Notes: a model not told the origin generated them from the sequence alone. A DNA stretch of 20,099 bases from Armatimonadota bacterium (GCA_023423495.1 JAFAFM010000087.1:1-20099), one strand, 5' to 3'. Shown: positions 7,000 through 13,677, counted from the stretch's first letter. Numbers and translations are program-made.

Positions 7000-8004
7000 T
7001 TAGCCAGCGGCGGCGCCGACCAGCATAGTTCGCCATTGCTCATTCAGCCATCTGGCCCGCGTACACATGTCGTGGGCCATTTCCGCCAATATTCCGGGCG
7101 CATAGGAAATGTTGGGGATGAAGCAGTCAAAAGCCAACTTGCCTTCTCGGCAGCACCAAGAACCGATGTCGTGGCACCAATTCCACTCTTTCCTCTCCAT
7201 CTCGTTAATATGCAAGGCCAGATGGGCCATCTCCGCCGGGTCCATTTCAATCGGAACTTCGAGGCGGAAAGTCAATCCGTTTCCAAGGGTCGAATGAGGC
7301 TCGGTGGCGCTGATCAAAAGCTTGGTGGTCTCGTTCGGAGCTGAGTGGTACCACTCGAACTCACCCTCAAGTTTGGTCTGATCATCCGTAAAACATTTGA
7401 CGGACACTCTGCGAATAGCCTGCCGACCATCCTCCCACTCCGCACCTCCGATCCACTTGCTCGGTTGTGCTCCCCACGGCTTAAAGAACCGTTCGTCGGC
7501 TTCCACCATGGGATGGGGATGCTCGCGCATACCGGCCGTCGGGTGCGAAGTGTTTGCGGGCGAAATCTTAAGTTCCGCAGCAATTTTCTTGGCCGTGTGC
7601 TGAGCCTCGCTGATCTGTAAACCTGCTGCACCCAAGAACACCCGCTTAACCCACTCTTCGTTGTCGTAGCAGGCATACACGCTGCAGTGCAGCTTAAAGG
7701 TGTCCTTCTCCCGGTCATAAGTCAGGGCACTGAAGGTGGCATCCGCCATCATCTTAAGAAGGGGAAGTTCCGACGCTCCCGGATGGCCATCGCTGCGCAG
7801 AAGTTCAATCTCTGCGTGGAGGCGAAAATAATTCGACATGTTGTGGAAGATCCCGAGTTCGGACCAGATGCTTTGGGCATAATCCCCGGCCCACCAGGTA
7901 AATCCCCGCCCGTGGTCGAGGCGATATTGATCTTCGATTTTTAGGGAATCGTTGATATGAGCGACGAGCGCCAATCCGAGATCTTCTTTCGTGTGCCAAG
8001 ACAT
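7000..8004 (-). CDS. Uncharacterised protein, possible tandem YbjN/secretion-chaperone-like fold
   Basis: A 334-residue cytoplasmic-looking protein (no signal peptide or membrane segment) that I cannot place firmly. Two halves show a similar order of elements. The first is FRLHAEIELL (60-69), then FKLHCSVYACYDNEEWVKRVF (about 103-123) and AGLQISEAQHTAKKIAAEL. The second is LTFRLEVPI (244-252), then the helix DPAEMAHLALHINEMER (255-271), strands around EGKLAFDCFIPN (287-298), and the helix ILAEMAHDMCTRARWLNEQW (305-324). The second half in particular resembles the helix-strand-strand-helix pattern of YbjN and type III secretion chaperone-like domains. Cysteines at 277, 284 and 285 cluster. This fold call is inference only. 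It is last in the minus-strand group after pheS and the zinc-ribbon gene, but has its own promoter-like sequence at 8036-8063. Confidence 0.75.
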   Translation of the reverse strand: MSWHTKEDLGLALVAHINDSLKIEDQYRLDHGRGFTWWAGDYAQSIWSELGIFHNMSNYFRLHAEIELLRSDGHPGASELPLLKMMADATFSALTYDREKDTFKLHCSVYACYDNEEWVKRVFLGAAGLQISEAQHTAKKIAAELKISPANTSHPTAGMREHPHPMVEADERFFKPWGAQPSKWIGGAEWEDGRQAIRRVSVKCFTDDQTKLEGEFEWYHSAPNETTKLLISATEPHSTLGNGLTFRLEVPIEMDPAEMAHLALHINEMERKEWNWCHDIGSWCCREGKLAFDCFIPNISYAPGILAEMAHDMCTRARWLNEQWRTMLVGAAAG

Positions 8005-8035
8005 GATTGATGTACCCCTTCGGAAGTTAAGGCAC

Positions 8036-8063
8036 AGTATAAGACAGCTTTTGACGTTTCCAA
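8036..8063 (-). promoter_or_regulatory. Sigma-70-type promoter for the 334-residue protein gene
   Basis: On the minus strand TTGGAA, a 16-base spacer and TATACT are followed about 31 bases later by the ATG at 8004. A ribosome-binding-site-like GAAGGGG lies between, 10 bases before the start. Unlike the leaderless-type starts nearby, this gene has a conventional leader. Confidence 0.45.
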
Positions 8064-8068
8064 AATTG

Positions 8069-8575
8069 CTACTGCGCTCGGCCGGCGCGACTATGCCCGA
8101 AGACGGACCAAAATGCTACAAGGCTCTTGCCTCGGCTCTTCTTGGACCGCATGGCCATCGTGGCATCGGCTGCAACTGCCGCGATCACTTCACGCTTGGA
8201 GGGATCCAGCTTCTTCACTTCGATCCGGGAGTACTCGTCCATTTTTTGCAGCTCGCACTCTTGCACCCAAACGCCATAGCAGTTGTCACATTGGTCAAGC
8301 TCGATGTTCGACGAGTACATGTAGTGATAGGGAACCAGGCGCTCATTACACACCGGGCAAAGCTTGCGCTCGACCTCCTGCATAACCGTATCTGGCGCTG
8401 GCGTCGCCGCGGCTTCAAGCGACTGGATGGCGAGTTCGTCACCCATGCTTTGAATCTTCTTGAGTTCACCATCGTCGAACCAAATTCCCCCGCACTGCGG
8501 ACAGTCGTCGAGGTGAATGCTTCTGAAATCGAGCGGATCCATCGGAATCCGGCACTCAGGGCATAGTCTGGCCAT
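8069..8575 (-). CDS. Zinc-ribbon protein with two TFIIB-type zinc fingers
   Basis: The 168-residue protein contains two copies of the zf-TFIIB-like unit. Copy one has CPEC (5-8) and CPQC (25-28) followed by GIWFDDGEL (30-38). Copy two has CPVC (73-76) and CDNC (96-99) followed by GVWVQECEL (101-109). Each four-cysteine set should bind one zinc ion. A linker of about 35 residues separates the copies, and the C-terminal 45 residues are basic (MRSKKSRGKS) with no predicted structure. The family is common and poorly characterised in bacteria, and DNA binding is not established. It lies 39 bases downstream of pheS on the same strand. A TATTAT hexamer 5 bases before the ATG suggests its own leaderless transcript. 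Confidence 0.88.
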   Translation of the reverse strand: MARLCPECRIPMDPLDFRSIHLDDCPQCGGIWFDDGELKKIQSMGDELAIQSLEAAATPAPDTVMQEVERKLCPVCNERLVPYHYMYSSNIELDQCDNCYGVWVQECELQKMDEYSRIEVKKLDPSKREVIAAVAADATMAMRSKKSRGKSLVAFWSVFGHSRAGRAQ

Positions 8576-8580
8576 GCTTG

Positions 8581-8586
8581 ATAATA
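8581..8586 (-). promoter_or_regulatory. Candidate -10 element for a leaderless zinc-ribbon transcript
   Basis: On the minus strand TATTAT, one base from the TATAAT consensus, is 5 bases before the ATG at 8575. There is no Shine-Dalgarno sequence in the gap to pheS and no clear -35 box. Confidence 0.45.
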
Positions 8587-8614
8587 GCCCGAGCGTTGTT
8601 TGGAAAGTGCAATC

Positions 8615-9619
8615 TCAAGCCATGGACTTGAACTGCTCAAGGAAGCGCAGATCGTTTTCCATGAAGTGGCGAAGGTCATCGACTCCGTAAGCAAGCATGG
8701 GAATCCTTTCGACACCCAATCCGAAGGCAAAGCCGCTATAGCGTTCGGTATCAATGCCGTAATTCTCTAAGATGTTGGGGTGGATTAATCCGGCGCCACC
8801 AAGTTCGACCCAGCGACCCCCGAACAGCTTGGGCGAGGAGATTGCGTAATCGACCCCGGGCTCGACAAAGGGAAAGAAGTCAGGTCGAAACCTAACGGTC
8901 ACATCATCGCCGAACATTGCCCGGGCGAACGCGCCGAGGGTTCCCTTGAGGTGCGCCATGCTGATGCCCTCGTCGATCATAAAGCAGTCGACCTGGTGGA
9001 AGGTGTGGGAGTGGGTTCGGTCAACCGCCTCGTTTCGGTAAGTTCGACCAACGGTAAATACCCGCAGCGGCGGCTTCGTGTTCTCGAATACTCGACCTTG
9101 TAGCGCTGTGCATTGGGTTCGAAGGACCCGCGTTTCGTCGATATAGAACGTATCCTGCTCATCCATCGCGGGATGGTCGGGCGGGTAGTTGAGGGCATCA
9201 AAGTTGTATCGAAACTCTTCGACTTCAGGTGATTCCAGGTAAACAAACCCGAGTCCACCAAGCACGCGCTTGATCTTGTTAGTGGTGAGTTGGAGCACAT
9301 GCTCATAACCCATCCTGGGCGATCGACCGGGCATCGTAACGTCGATGCGCTCAGCCTCGAACTGCGCGGCTCGCTCGGTCTGAATTAGATCGGAGGTGAG
9401 TTGCTCGATCTCGGCCTGAAGCCTTTGCTTCGCCTCATTTACCTTGGCCCCAAAGGTTGGCTTCTCTTCAGGAGGCAGGGTGCCGATCTGACGAAGAAGG
9501 CCCGTGTACAGGCCATTCTTGCCGAGATATTTGATTTCCAACTCTCTTAAGCGGCTGGTGCTGGCCGCGCCTCGAACTTCCTCAAGCGCCTGTAGTTCGA
9601 GTTCCCCAATTGGATTCAT
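8615..9619 (-). CDS. pheS: Phenylalanine--tRNA ligase alpha subunit
   Basis: PheS is the catalytic half of the cytoplasmic (alpha-beta)2 enzyme charging tRNA-Phe. Starting at MNPIGELELQ the protein is 334 residues, the usual length. It has an N-terminal coiled-coil arm (about 55-90), NFDALNYPPDHPAMDEQDTF (139-158), class II motif 2 GRTYRNEAVDRTHSHTFHQ (191-209), and motif 3 GFAFGLGVERIPMLAYG (296-312). A longer frame reaches an ATG at 9763, but that would overlap the divergent fliL start and add 48 non-conserved residues, so 9619 is preferred. Several normally invariant pocket residues differ: RTQCTALQ at 167-174 replaces RTHTSPVQ, and HQVDC replaces HQ-x-EG. pheT does not follow on this strand. 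Confidence 0.95.
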   Translation of the reverse strand: MNPIGELELQALEEVRGAASTSRLRELEIKYLGKNGLYTGLLRQIGTLPPEEKPTFGAKVNEAKQRLQAEIEQLTSDLIQTERAAQFEAERIDVTMPGRSPRMGYEHVLQLTTNKIKRVLGGLGFVYLESPEVEEFRYNFDALNYPPDHPAMDEQDTFYIDETRVLRTQCTALQGRVFENTKPPLRVFTVGRTYRNEAVDRTHSHTFHQVDCFMIDEGISMAHLKGTLGAFARAMFGDDVTVRFRPDFFPFVEPGVDYAISSPKLFGGRWVELGGAGLIHPNILENYGIDTERYSGFAFGLGVERIPMLAYGVDDLRHFMENDLRFLEQFKSMA

Positions 9620-9629
9620 CGGAACTGGG

Positions 9630-9635
9630 ATTGTA
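9630..9635 (-). promoter_or_regulatory. Weak candidate -10 for pheS
   Basis: On the minus strand TACAAT lies 10 bases before the pheS ATG at 9619. It would give a leader of about 3 bases. No Shine-Dalgarno sequence is visible before this ATG. It lies back-to-back with the fliL promoter. Confidence 0.3.
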
Positions 9636-9679
9636 CCGCTTTCCGATTCAGGCTCACGCAGGTTCAGAAATAGGACATT

Positions 9680-9708
9680 TTGAGCCTGTAGTTTTTCGGG
9701 GATATAAG
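9680..9708 (+). promoter_or_regulatory. Sigma-70-type promoter of fliL
   Basis: TTGAGC, a 17-base spacer and TATAAG give four of six and five of six matches to the housekeeping consensus with ideal spacing. Transcription would start near 9715, at the GAGGAG (9715-9720) that may serve as ribosome-binding site 12 bases before the ATG. The leader is therefore only about 18 bases. No sigma-28 or sigma-54 box is visible here. Confidence 0.5.
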
Positions 9709-9732
9709 GAATAAGAGGAGTGGGACAAGGGA

Positions 9733-10278
9733 ATGTCGGAACAGGCGAAACAAGCAGAACCAAAGAAGAAGGGCAAATTGCCGGTCGTAATCGTTCTCGC
9801 GCTCGTATTGGGCGCGGGCGGATTCTTCGGAATGAAGATGCGCGGCGGGGGAGAAAAGGTCAAGCCGAAGGTTGAATTGGGCGAAATAGTCGAGATCAAG
9901 GATGAGTTTCTCACCAACATGGCGGAGCGAAACTCGTATGTTCGGACGAAGATTTCGCTTCAACTGAACAAAGGCTTCGATAAATCCAAAGTTGAAAAGG
10001 AATTGGCGTCGGTGCAAGACGTCATCAACATGAAGCTTCAGGCAACGAGCGTGCGCTCCGTCGACTCCTTAGATGGCTTGAGAAAACTTAAGCGGGAGTT
10101 GGCAGCGGAACTGAACAAGCTCTTCAAGGAAAAGCCCGAGGATCCAGAGAAGGAAGAGCACGACGGGACAGACAAAGGATCCAAAAAGGAAGAGGCGCCC
10201 CCAAAGACTCCTGAAGGTTGGGATTCGGCCCAGGGTCCGGTGTTGAAGGTGCTCTTTGTAAGCTGGGCGACGCAGTAA
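9733..10278 (+). CDS. fliL: Flagellar basal body-associated protein FliL
   Basis: FliL is a single-pass inner-membrane protein around the stator that supports motor torque. The 181 residues comprise a lysine-rich cytoplasmic start (EPKKKGKLP), one membrane segment (about 16-34, VVIVLALVLGAGGFFGM), and a periplasmic stomatin-like domain. Strands LGEIVEIKDEFLTNMAE (49-65) and YVRTKISLQL (69-78) and the helices VEKELASVQDVINMKLQA and LRKLKRELAAELNKLF are visible. The final strand VLKVLFVSWATQ (170-181) is separated from the last helix by a charged, proline-rich insertion at about 133-168, which typical FliL proteins lack. It has its own promoter and is followed by a hairpin terminator before fliM, so it may be expressed separately from the rest of the flagellar block. 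Confidence 0.9.
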   Translation: MSEQAKQAEPKKKGKLPVVIVLALVLGAGGFFGMKMRGGGEKVKPKVELGEIVEIKDEFLTNMAERNSYVRTKISLQLNKGFDKSKVEKELASVQDVINMKLQATSVRSVDSLDGLRKLKRELAAELNKLFKEKPEDPEKEEHDGTDKGSKKEEAPPKTPEGWDSAQGPVLKVLFVSWATQ

Positions 10279-10300
10279 CAAGCTGTGACGAAACGGATAC

Positions 10301-10331
10301 AGCGCGGCAACTTGCCGCGCTTTTCTTTTTT
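10301..10331 (+). terminator. Rho-independent terminator after fliL
   Basis: AGCGCGGC and GCCGCGCT form an 8-bp perfect GC-rich stem around the loop AACTT, immediately followed by TTTCTTTTTT. The loop bases AA and TT could extend the stem. It lies 22 bases after the fliL stop and about 150 bases before fliM. Confidence 0.88.
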
Positions 10332-10484
10332 AGAGAGTCAAAACTTAGGACTCTTACACATCACTTTAACTTTTCTCCTCATAGACCCTCTAGAAATACC
10401 GGGATAGGCCGATACATCTACTGATAGCCCGCATTACGGACAACTTTGAACGGTCCGGTTGGGAGCTGAAACAGGAACTGAAAC

Positions 10485-11513
10485 GTGTCGGAAATACTTT
10501 CTCAAGCTGAAATTGAGGCACTACTTAACTCGCTCGGAAACGAGGGCGAAACCGAAACAGCGCCGCAGCCCGCCATGGCTCCGCGACCAAACTCCACGCC
10601 GAGCGGGGGAACGTTCCAATCCAGTCGCTCCCGATCGATGGTGGCTTACGAAGTCTACGATTTTCGCCGACCCGACAAGTTCAGCAAGGACCAGCTTCGC
10701 ACTCTGCAGATGCTGCACGAAACATTCGCACGGCTTGCTGGCTCCGGACTAAGCGCGTACCTTCGCGCTCCCGTAAACATCGAGATGATTTCGCTCGAGC
10801 AGGTCCCTTACGAGGAGTATCTGCGGAGCATCAACCAGTCGGTCTTTACGATTATGTCGCTGCCGCCTCTGACGGGTCAGGCCGTGCTTGAGGTCGAATT
10901 CGGGCTGGTGTTTGCGATGATCGATCGGATGCTCGGTGGGCCGGGTAAGTCCATCAACCGGACGGTCCTCACCGATATCGAACGTCCTCTGGTCAAGCAA
11001 ATTATCGAGCGGCTGTTCATCGCCCTAAAGAGCGCTTGGGAGGGTGTAGTCATCGTCAACCCCGGAATCGAGGGTGTTGAGACGAGTTCTCAGTTTGTCC
11101 AGATCGCACCGCCCAACGACATTGTCGTGACGATTTTGTTTGAGGTTAAAATCGGCCAGCAGAGGTGCGCAATGAGCCTTTGCATTCCCTACCTGGTCCT
11201 CAAACCCATTACCACGAAATTAAGCGCTCAAAAGTGGTTTGCCGGTTCAAACAAACACCGAAGCGCATCCAGCCGACGAATTCTCAGCCACCAGGTCAGC
11301 CAGGCCATGGTCGACTGCACGATTCGCCTCGGTGGCACACGCTTGCATGTTCAAGATTTCCTGGCTCTTAAGCCGGGCGACATTGTCCGCCTCGATCAAA
11401 AGACCGAGGCAGACCTTAACCTCCTTGTGTGCGACGTTCCGAAGTTCGAAGGAAAACCCGCACTTCAAGGCAAAAAGCTTGTATTCACCGTCAACGACGA
11501 AATCCAGAGATAA
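10485..11513 (+). CDS. fliM: Flagellar motor switch protein FliM
   Basis: FliM forms the middle of the cytoplasmic C-ring and receives CheY-P to switch rotation. The 342-residue protein opens with the CheY-P-binding peptide LSQAEIEALLNSL (5-17). A disordered Pro/Ser linker follows (about 20-52), then the middle CheC-like domain starting at YDFRRPDKFSKDQLRTLQ (58-75). GGPG at 151-154 is the usual loop contacting FliG, and the SpoA domain (about 265-340) includes LHVQDFLALKPGDIVRLDQ. The start is GTG, preceded by AGGA with an 8-base spacer. It begins after the fliL terminator and leads the nearly gapless block through flhB, with fliN 6 bases downstream. Confidence 0.97.
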   Translation: MSEILSQAEIEALLNSLGNEGETETAPQPAMAPRPNSTPSGGTFQSSRSRSMVAYEVYDFRRPDKFSKDQLRTLQMLHETFARLAGSGLSAYLRAPVNIEMISLEQVPYEEYLRSINQSVFTIMSLPPLTGQAVLEVEFGLVFAMIDRMLGGPGKSINRTVLTDIERPLVKQIIERLFIALKSAWEGVVIVNPGIEGVETSSQFVQIAPPNDIVVTILFEVKIGQQRCAMSLCIPYLVLKPITTKLSAQKWFAGSNKHRSASSRRILSHQVSQAMVDCTIRLGGTRLHVQDFLALKPGDIVRLDQKTEADLNLLVCDVPKFEGKPALQGKKLVFTVNDEIQR

Positions 11514-11519
11514 CACTCC

Positions 11520-12425
11520 ATGTCCAACATTCCATCAGAAGTCATCAATCGCCTCGGATCTGTGCAAAGCCAAATCTGGCAGGCAACGTCCCTGGCAGTA
11601 ACCGAATCCAGCAATGCGGCGATCAACTTTGGGAATCCGCTGACGGTTGCCGCCAAAATGGCGGACCTGTACGCGGAATTCAGCTCGCCCATGATGGTGA
11701 TTCAATTCGCCTTCGCCGGCATGCCGGAGAACCCGCAGGTTGTCTTGCTACCGCAGGAAACAATCGCTGACTTAGCCAACATCATGTTGCCTGAACCCGT
11801 GGAGGACATCGATGAGAACATCATCCCTGAGCTCCGGCCAGCTTTGGAAGGCATCGTTCAGGGGATTTGCCTTGCCGTTGGAAACATCAAGAATGAAACG
11901 GTCGTTGCCAGCGGACTGAGCATCCGATTCCAAATTTTCAGTTTCCCGCCAAATTTCCAGAGCTCAACTGAGGTCGTACGGACGGCCGTGGCCATCTCGG
12001 GCGAAGAGCTCAACGGCAATGGTATTTGGCTGCTAGACTCGGAAACTGCTCATCACATTCTAGGTATTGCGGTCGAAGAGTCGGACTCTTCGCCGTTCCC
12101 GCAGATGGAAGGCGGCTTGGACGCTCAAGCTGACCGGTCTGGCGCAGTAGAAGACAGCAATGGACTCGAACTCCTCATGGACATTCCGCTCGAGATTACC
12201 GTCGAACTCGGCCGCATGAGGATGTTGGTGAAGGATGTCGTCGAACTGGGTACGGGTTCCATTATCGAAATCGACAAAACTGCGGGTGAGCCGGTCGACG
12301 TCATGGTTAACGGCCGCTTGGTTGCTCGGGGCGAGGTTGTGGTTATCGAAGATAACTTCGGCGTACGCCTGACCGAGATCTTGAATCCTCAAGAGCGACT
12401 CCAGAAACTGGGCGAGGTCGCCTAA
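11520..12425 (+). CDS. fliN: Flagellar motor switch protein FliN, with FliY-like N-terminal domain
   Basis: The C-terminal SpoA domain (about 216-290) is classical: LLMDIPLEITVELGRMRM, then LGTGSIIEIDKTAGEPVDV, MVNGRLVARGEVVVI and FGVRLTEI. This builds the base of the C-ring with FliM and helps dock the export apparatus. At 301 residues the protein is far longer than E. coli FliN (137). The extra N-terminal region (about 20-185) resembles the CheC-like half of FliY. It has a possible E29-x-x-N32 pair, but the spacing to the surrounding residues does not fit the CheC phosphatase motif well, and the helix near E110 lacks the expected asparagine. There is no EIDALL-type CheY-binding peptide at its start. 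An acidic linker (186-215) joins the halves. It is coupled to fliM and fliO. Confidence 0.93.
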   Translation: MSNIPSEVINRLGSVQSQIWQATSLAVTESSNAAINFGNPLTVAAKMADLYAEFSSPMMVIQFAFAGMPENPQVVLLPQETIADLANIMLPEPVEDIDENIIPELRPALEGIVQGICLAVGNIKNETVVASGLSIRFQIFSFPPNFQSSTEVVRTAVAISGEELNGNGIWLLDSETAHHILGIAVEESDSSPFPQMEGGLDAQADRSGAVEDSNGLELLMDIPLEITVELGRMRMLVKDVVELGTGSIIEIDKTAGEPVDVMVNGRLVARGEVVVIEDNFGVRLTEILNPQERLQKLGEVA

Positions 12426-12426
12426 C

Positions 12427-12915
12427 GTGCGCGCGCACGCGTCTTTGATCGGATTGTGCCTGACGGTAGGCGCGATTGCCCAAAACGGCATGCTTGGCAC
12501 CAAGCAAAGCCCCGTATCGACTGGGGCTGGCGGCGGTGGATTGGGTGTCATGCCTCTGATTCAGATGGGCATCGCTTTGGCGGTCGTATTGGGGCTCCTA
12601 AAGGTGGTCCTGCCGAAGTTCGTCGGCAAGCTGAACAAGAAGCTAGTGACCTCGCCGACAAGCAATTTGCACATTGAAGAGTCGGCAAATTTTGCTGGCG
12701 GAACGCTGTACATCGTTCGCGCGAAGTCCAAGACTCTGCTGCTGAGCGTATCCACGCAAGGCGTTCAATGCATTTCCGACCTGACGGATGCACCCGCCGA
12801 GCAGCCGACGAAAACCGCTTTCGAAGAAATCATCGACAAGGAGCCGGGCGAAAAGCTGCCAGATACCGCCGTAGTCGAGCAAGCCTTGGCTCGACTTGAG
12901 AGGCTTGTTGGATGA
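12427..12915 (+). CDS. fliO: Flagellar biosynthetic protein FliO
   Basis: FliO is a membrane protein that helps assemble the FliP ring of the export gate. The 162-residue product has a signal-like start (LIGLCLTVGAIAQ, 7-19), a Gly-rich linker, and a membrane helix (about 42-62, MPLIQMGIALAVVLGLLKVV). The cytoplasmic domain includes NLHIEESANFAGGTLYIVRA (80-99) and LLLSVSTQGVQCISDL, which is the FliO core. Family conservation is low, so the position between fliN and fliP is strong support. The start is GTG, one base after the fliN stop. Its stop overlaps the fliP ATG by 4 bases, indicating translational coupling. Confidence 0.88.
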   Translation: MRAHASLIGLCLTVGAIAQNGMLGTKQSPVSTGAGGGGLGVMPLIQMGIALAVVLGLLKVVLPKFVGKLNKKLVTSPTSNLHIEESANFAGGTLYIVRAKSKTLLLSVSTQGVQCISDLTDAPAEQPTKTAFEEIIDKEPGEKLPDTAVVEQALARLERLVG

Positions 12916-13676
12916 GATTTCTTAAGCCCTTATTCATTCTGCTCCTCTGCGGGATCGGAATATTTGCGGTTGCCCAGCAAAGCATGCCGGTACCGAACGT
13001 CTCGATCAACTTCGGACCGACTACACCCGGCGCTGCCAAAGGTGGCGGCGACGAGGTCAGCTCATCCTTGCAGATCCTCGCGTTTCTGACCATCCTGAGC
13101 TTGGCGCCGGCAATCATGATCCTAACGACGGCGTTCACCCGGATCATCATCATTTTCAGCTTTGTGCGACAGGCGATCGGCACACCGACGATTCCGCCCA
13201 ATCAGGTGCTAGTTGGCTTAAGTCTCTTTCTGACCTTCTTTGTCATGGGTCCCACTTACCAGAAGATCAATGACAATGCTTTGCAACCTTATCTTCGCAA
13301 GGAGATCAGCAAAGATGCTGCGCTGGAGGCAGCGCAGGCTCCGATCCGTGAGTTCATGCTGAAGAACACCTACGAAAAAGATCTTACGCTCTTCATGAAC
13401 ATTCGGAAGGAAACGGCCCAGACTTCGAAGGATGTCGCGCTGACCACCCTCATTCCCGCGTTCATCATCAGCGAGCTGAAGACCGCGTTCATCATCGGGT
13501 TTTACATTTTCATTCCGTTTCTCATCATCGACCTCATTGTGGCAAGCGCCCTCATGAGCATGGGCATGATGATGATGCCGCCGGTTGTCGTGGCATTACC
13601 CGCCAAGCTGCTTGTATTCGTCCTTGCCGACGGCTGGAGCACGCTTGTATCAGCGATCGTTTCGGGATACCGCTAG
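12912..13676 (+). CDS. fliP: Flagellar export gate protein FliP
   Basis: FliP forms the pentameric core of the flagellar type III export gate. The 254-residue protein has a cleavable signal (FLKPLFILLLCGIGIFAVAQQ, ending near residue 21). The family signatures follow: LAPAIMILTTAFTRIII (64-80) with FVRQAIGTPTIPPNQV, the periplasmic loop with helices (about 113-170), IISELKTAFIIGFYIFIPF (185-203) and the Met-rich SMGMMMMPPV (216-225). It ends in LPAKLLVFVLADGW (229-242). All usual segments are present. It overlaps fliO by 4 bases, and fliQ follows after one base. Confidence 0.97.
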   Translation: MRFLKPLFILLLCGIGIFAVAQQSMPVPNVSINFGPTTPGAAKGGGDEVSSSLQILAFLTILSLAPAIMILTTAFTRIIIIFSFVRQAIGTPTIPPNQVLVGLSLFLTFFVMGPTYQKINDNALQPYLRKEISKDAALEAAQAPIREFMLKNTYEKDLTLFMNIRKETAQTSKDVALTTLIPAFIISELKTAFIIGFYIFIPFLIIDLIVASALMSMGMMMMPPVVVALPAKLLVFVLADGWSTLVSAIVSGYR

Positions 13677-13677
13677 C

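Noticed and set aside
7991..8566. 191-residue plus-strand ORF opposite the zinc-ribbon gene
   Set aside because: It is antisense to a gene with eight zinc-binding cysteines in order. Its translation has no recognisable domain and no ribosome-binding site.
9620..9763. N-terminal extension of pheS from an ATG at 9763
   Set aside because: It would overlap the first codons of divergent fliL and adds 48 Pro/Leu-rich residues not seen in PheS. The 9619 start gives the normal length.
10332..10484. Riboswitch (for example c-di-GMP type) in the fliL-fliM gap
   Set aside because: I looked for conserved aptamer cores and stable paired stems after the terminator and found only a weak interrupted stem (10400-10430).
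10459..10752. 97-residue plus-strand ORF at the start of fliM
   Set aside because: It is out of frame with fliM, whose GTG start yields the conserved CheY-binding peptide.
13585..13677. Upstream extension of fliQ
   Set aside because: It lies entirely inside fliP in another frame. The ATG at 13678 gives the standard 89-residue FliQ.
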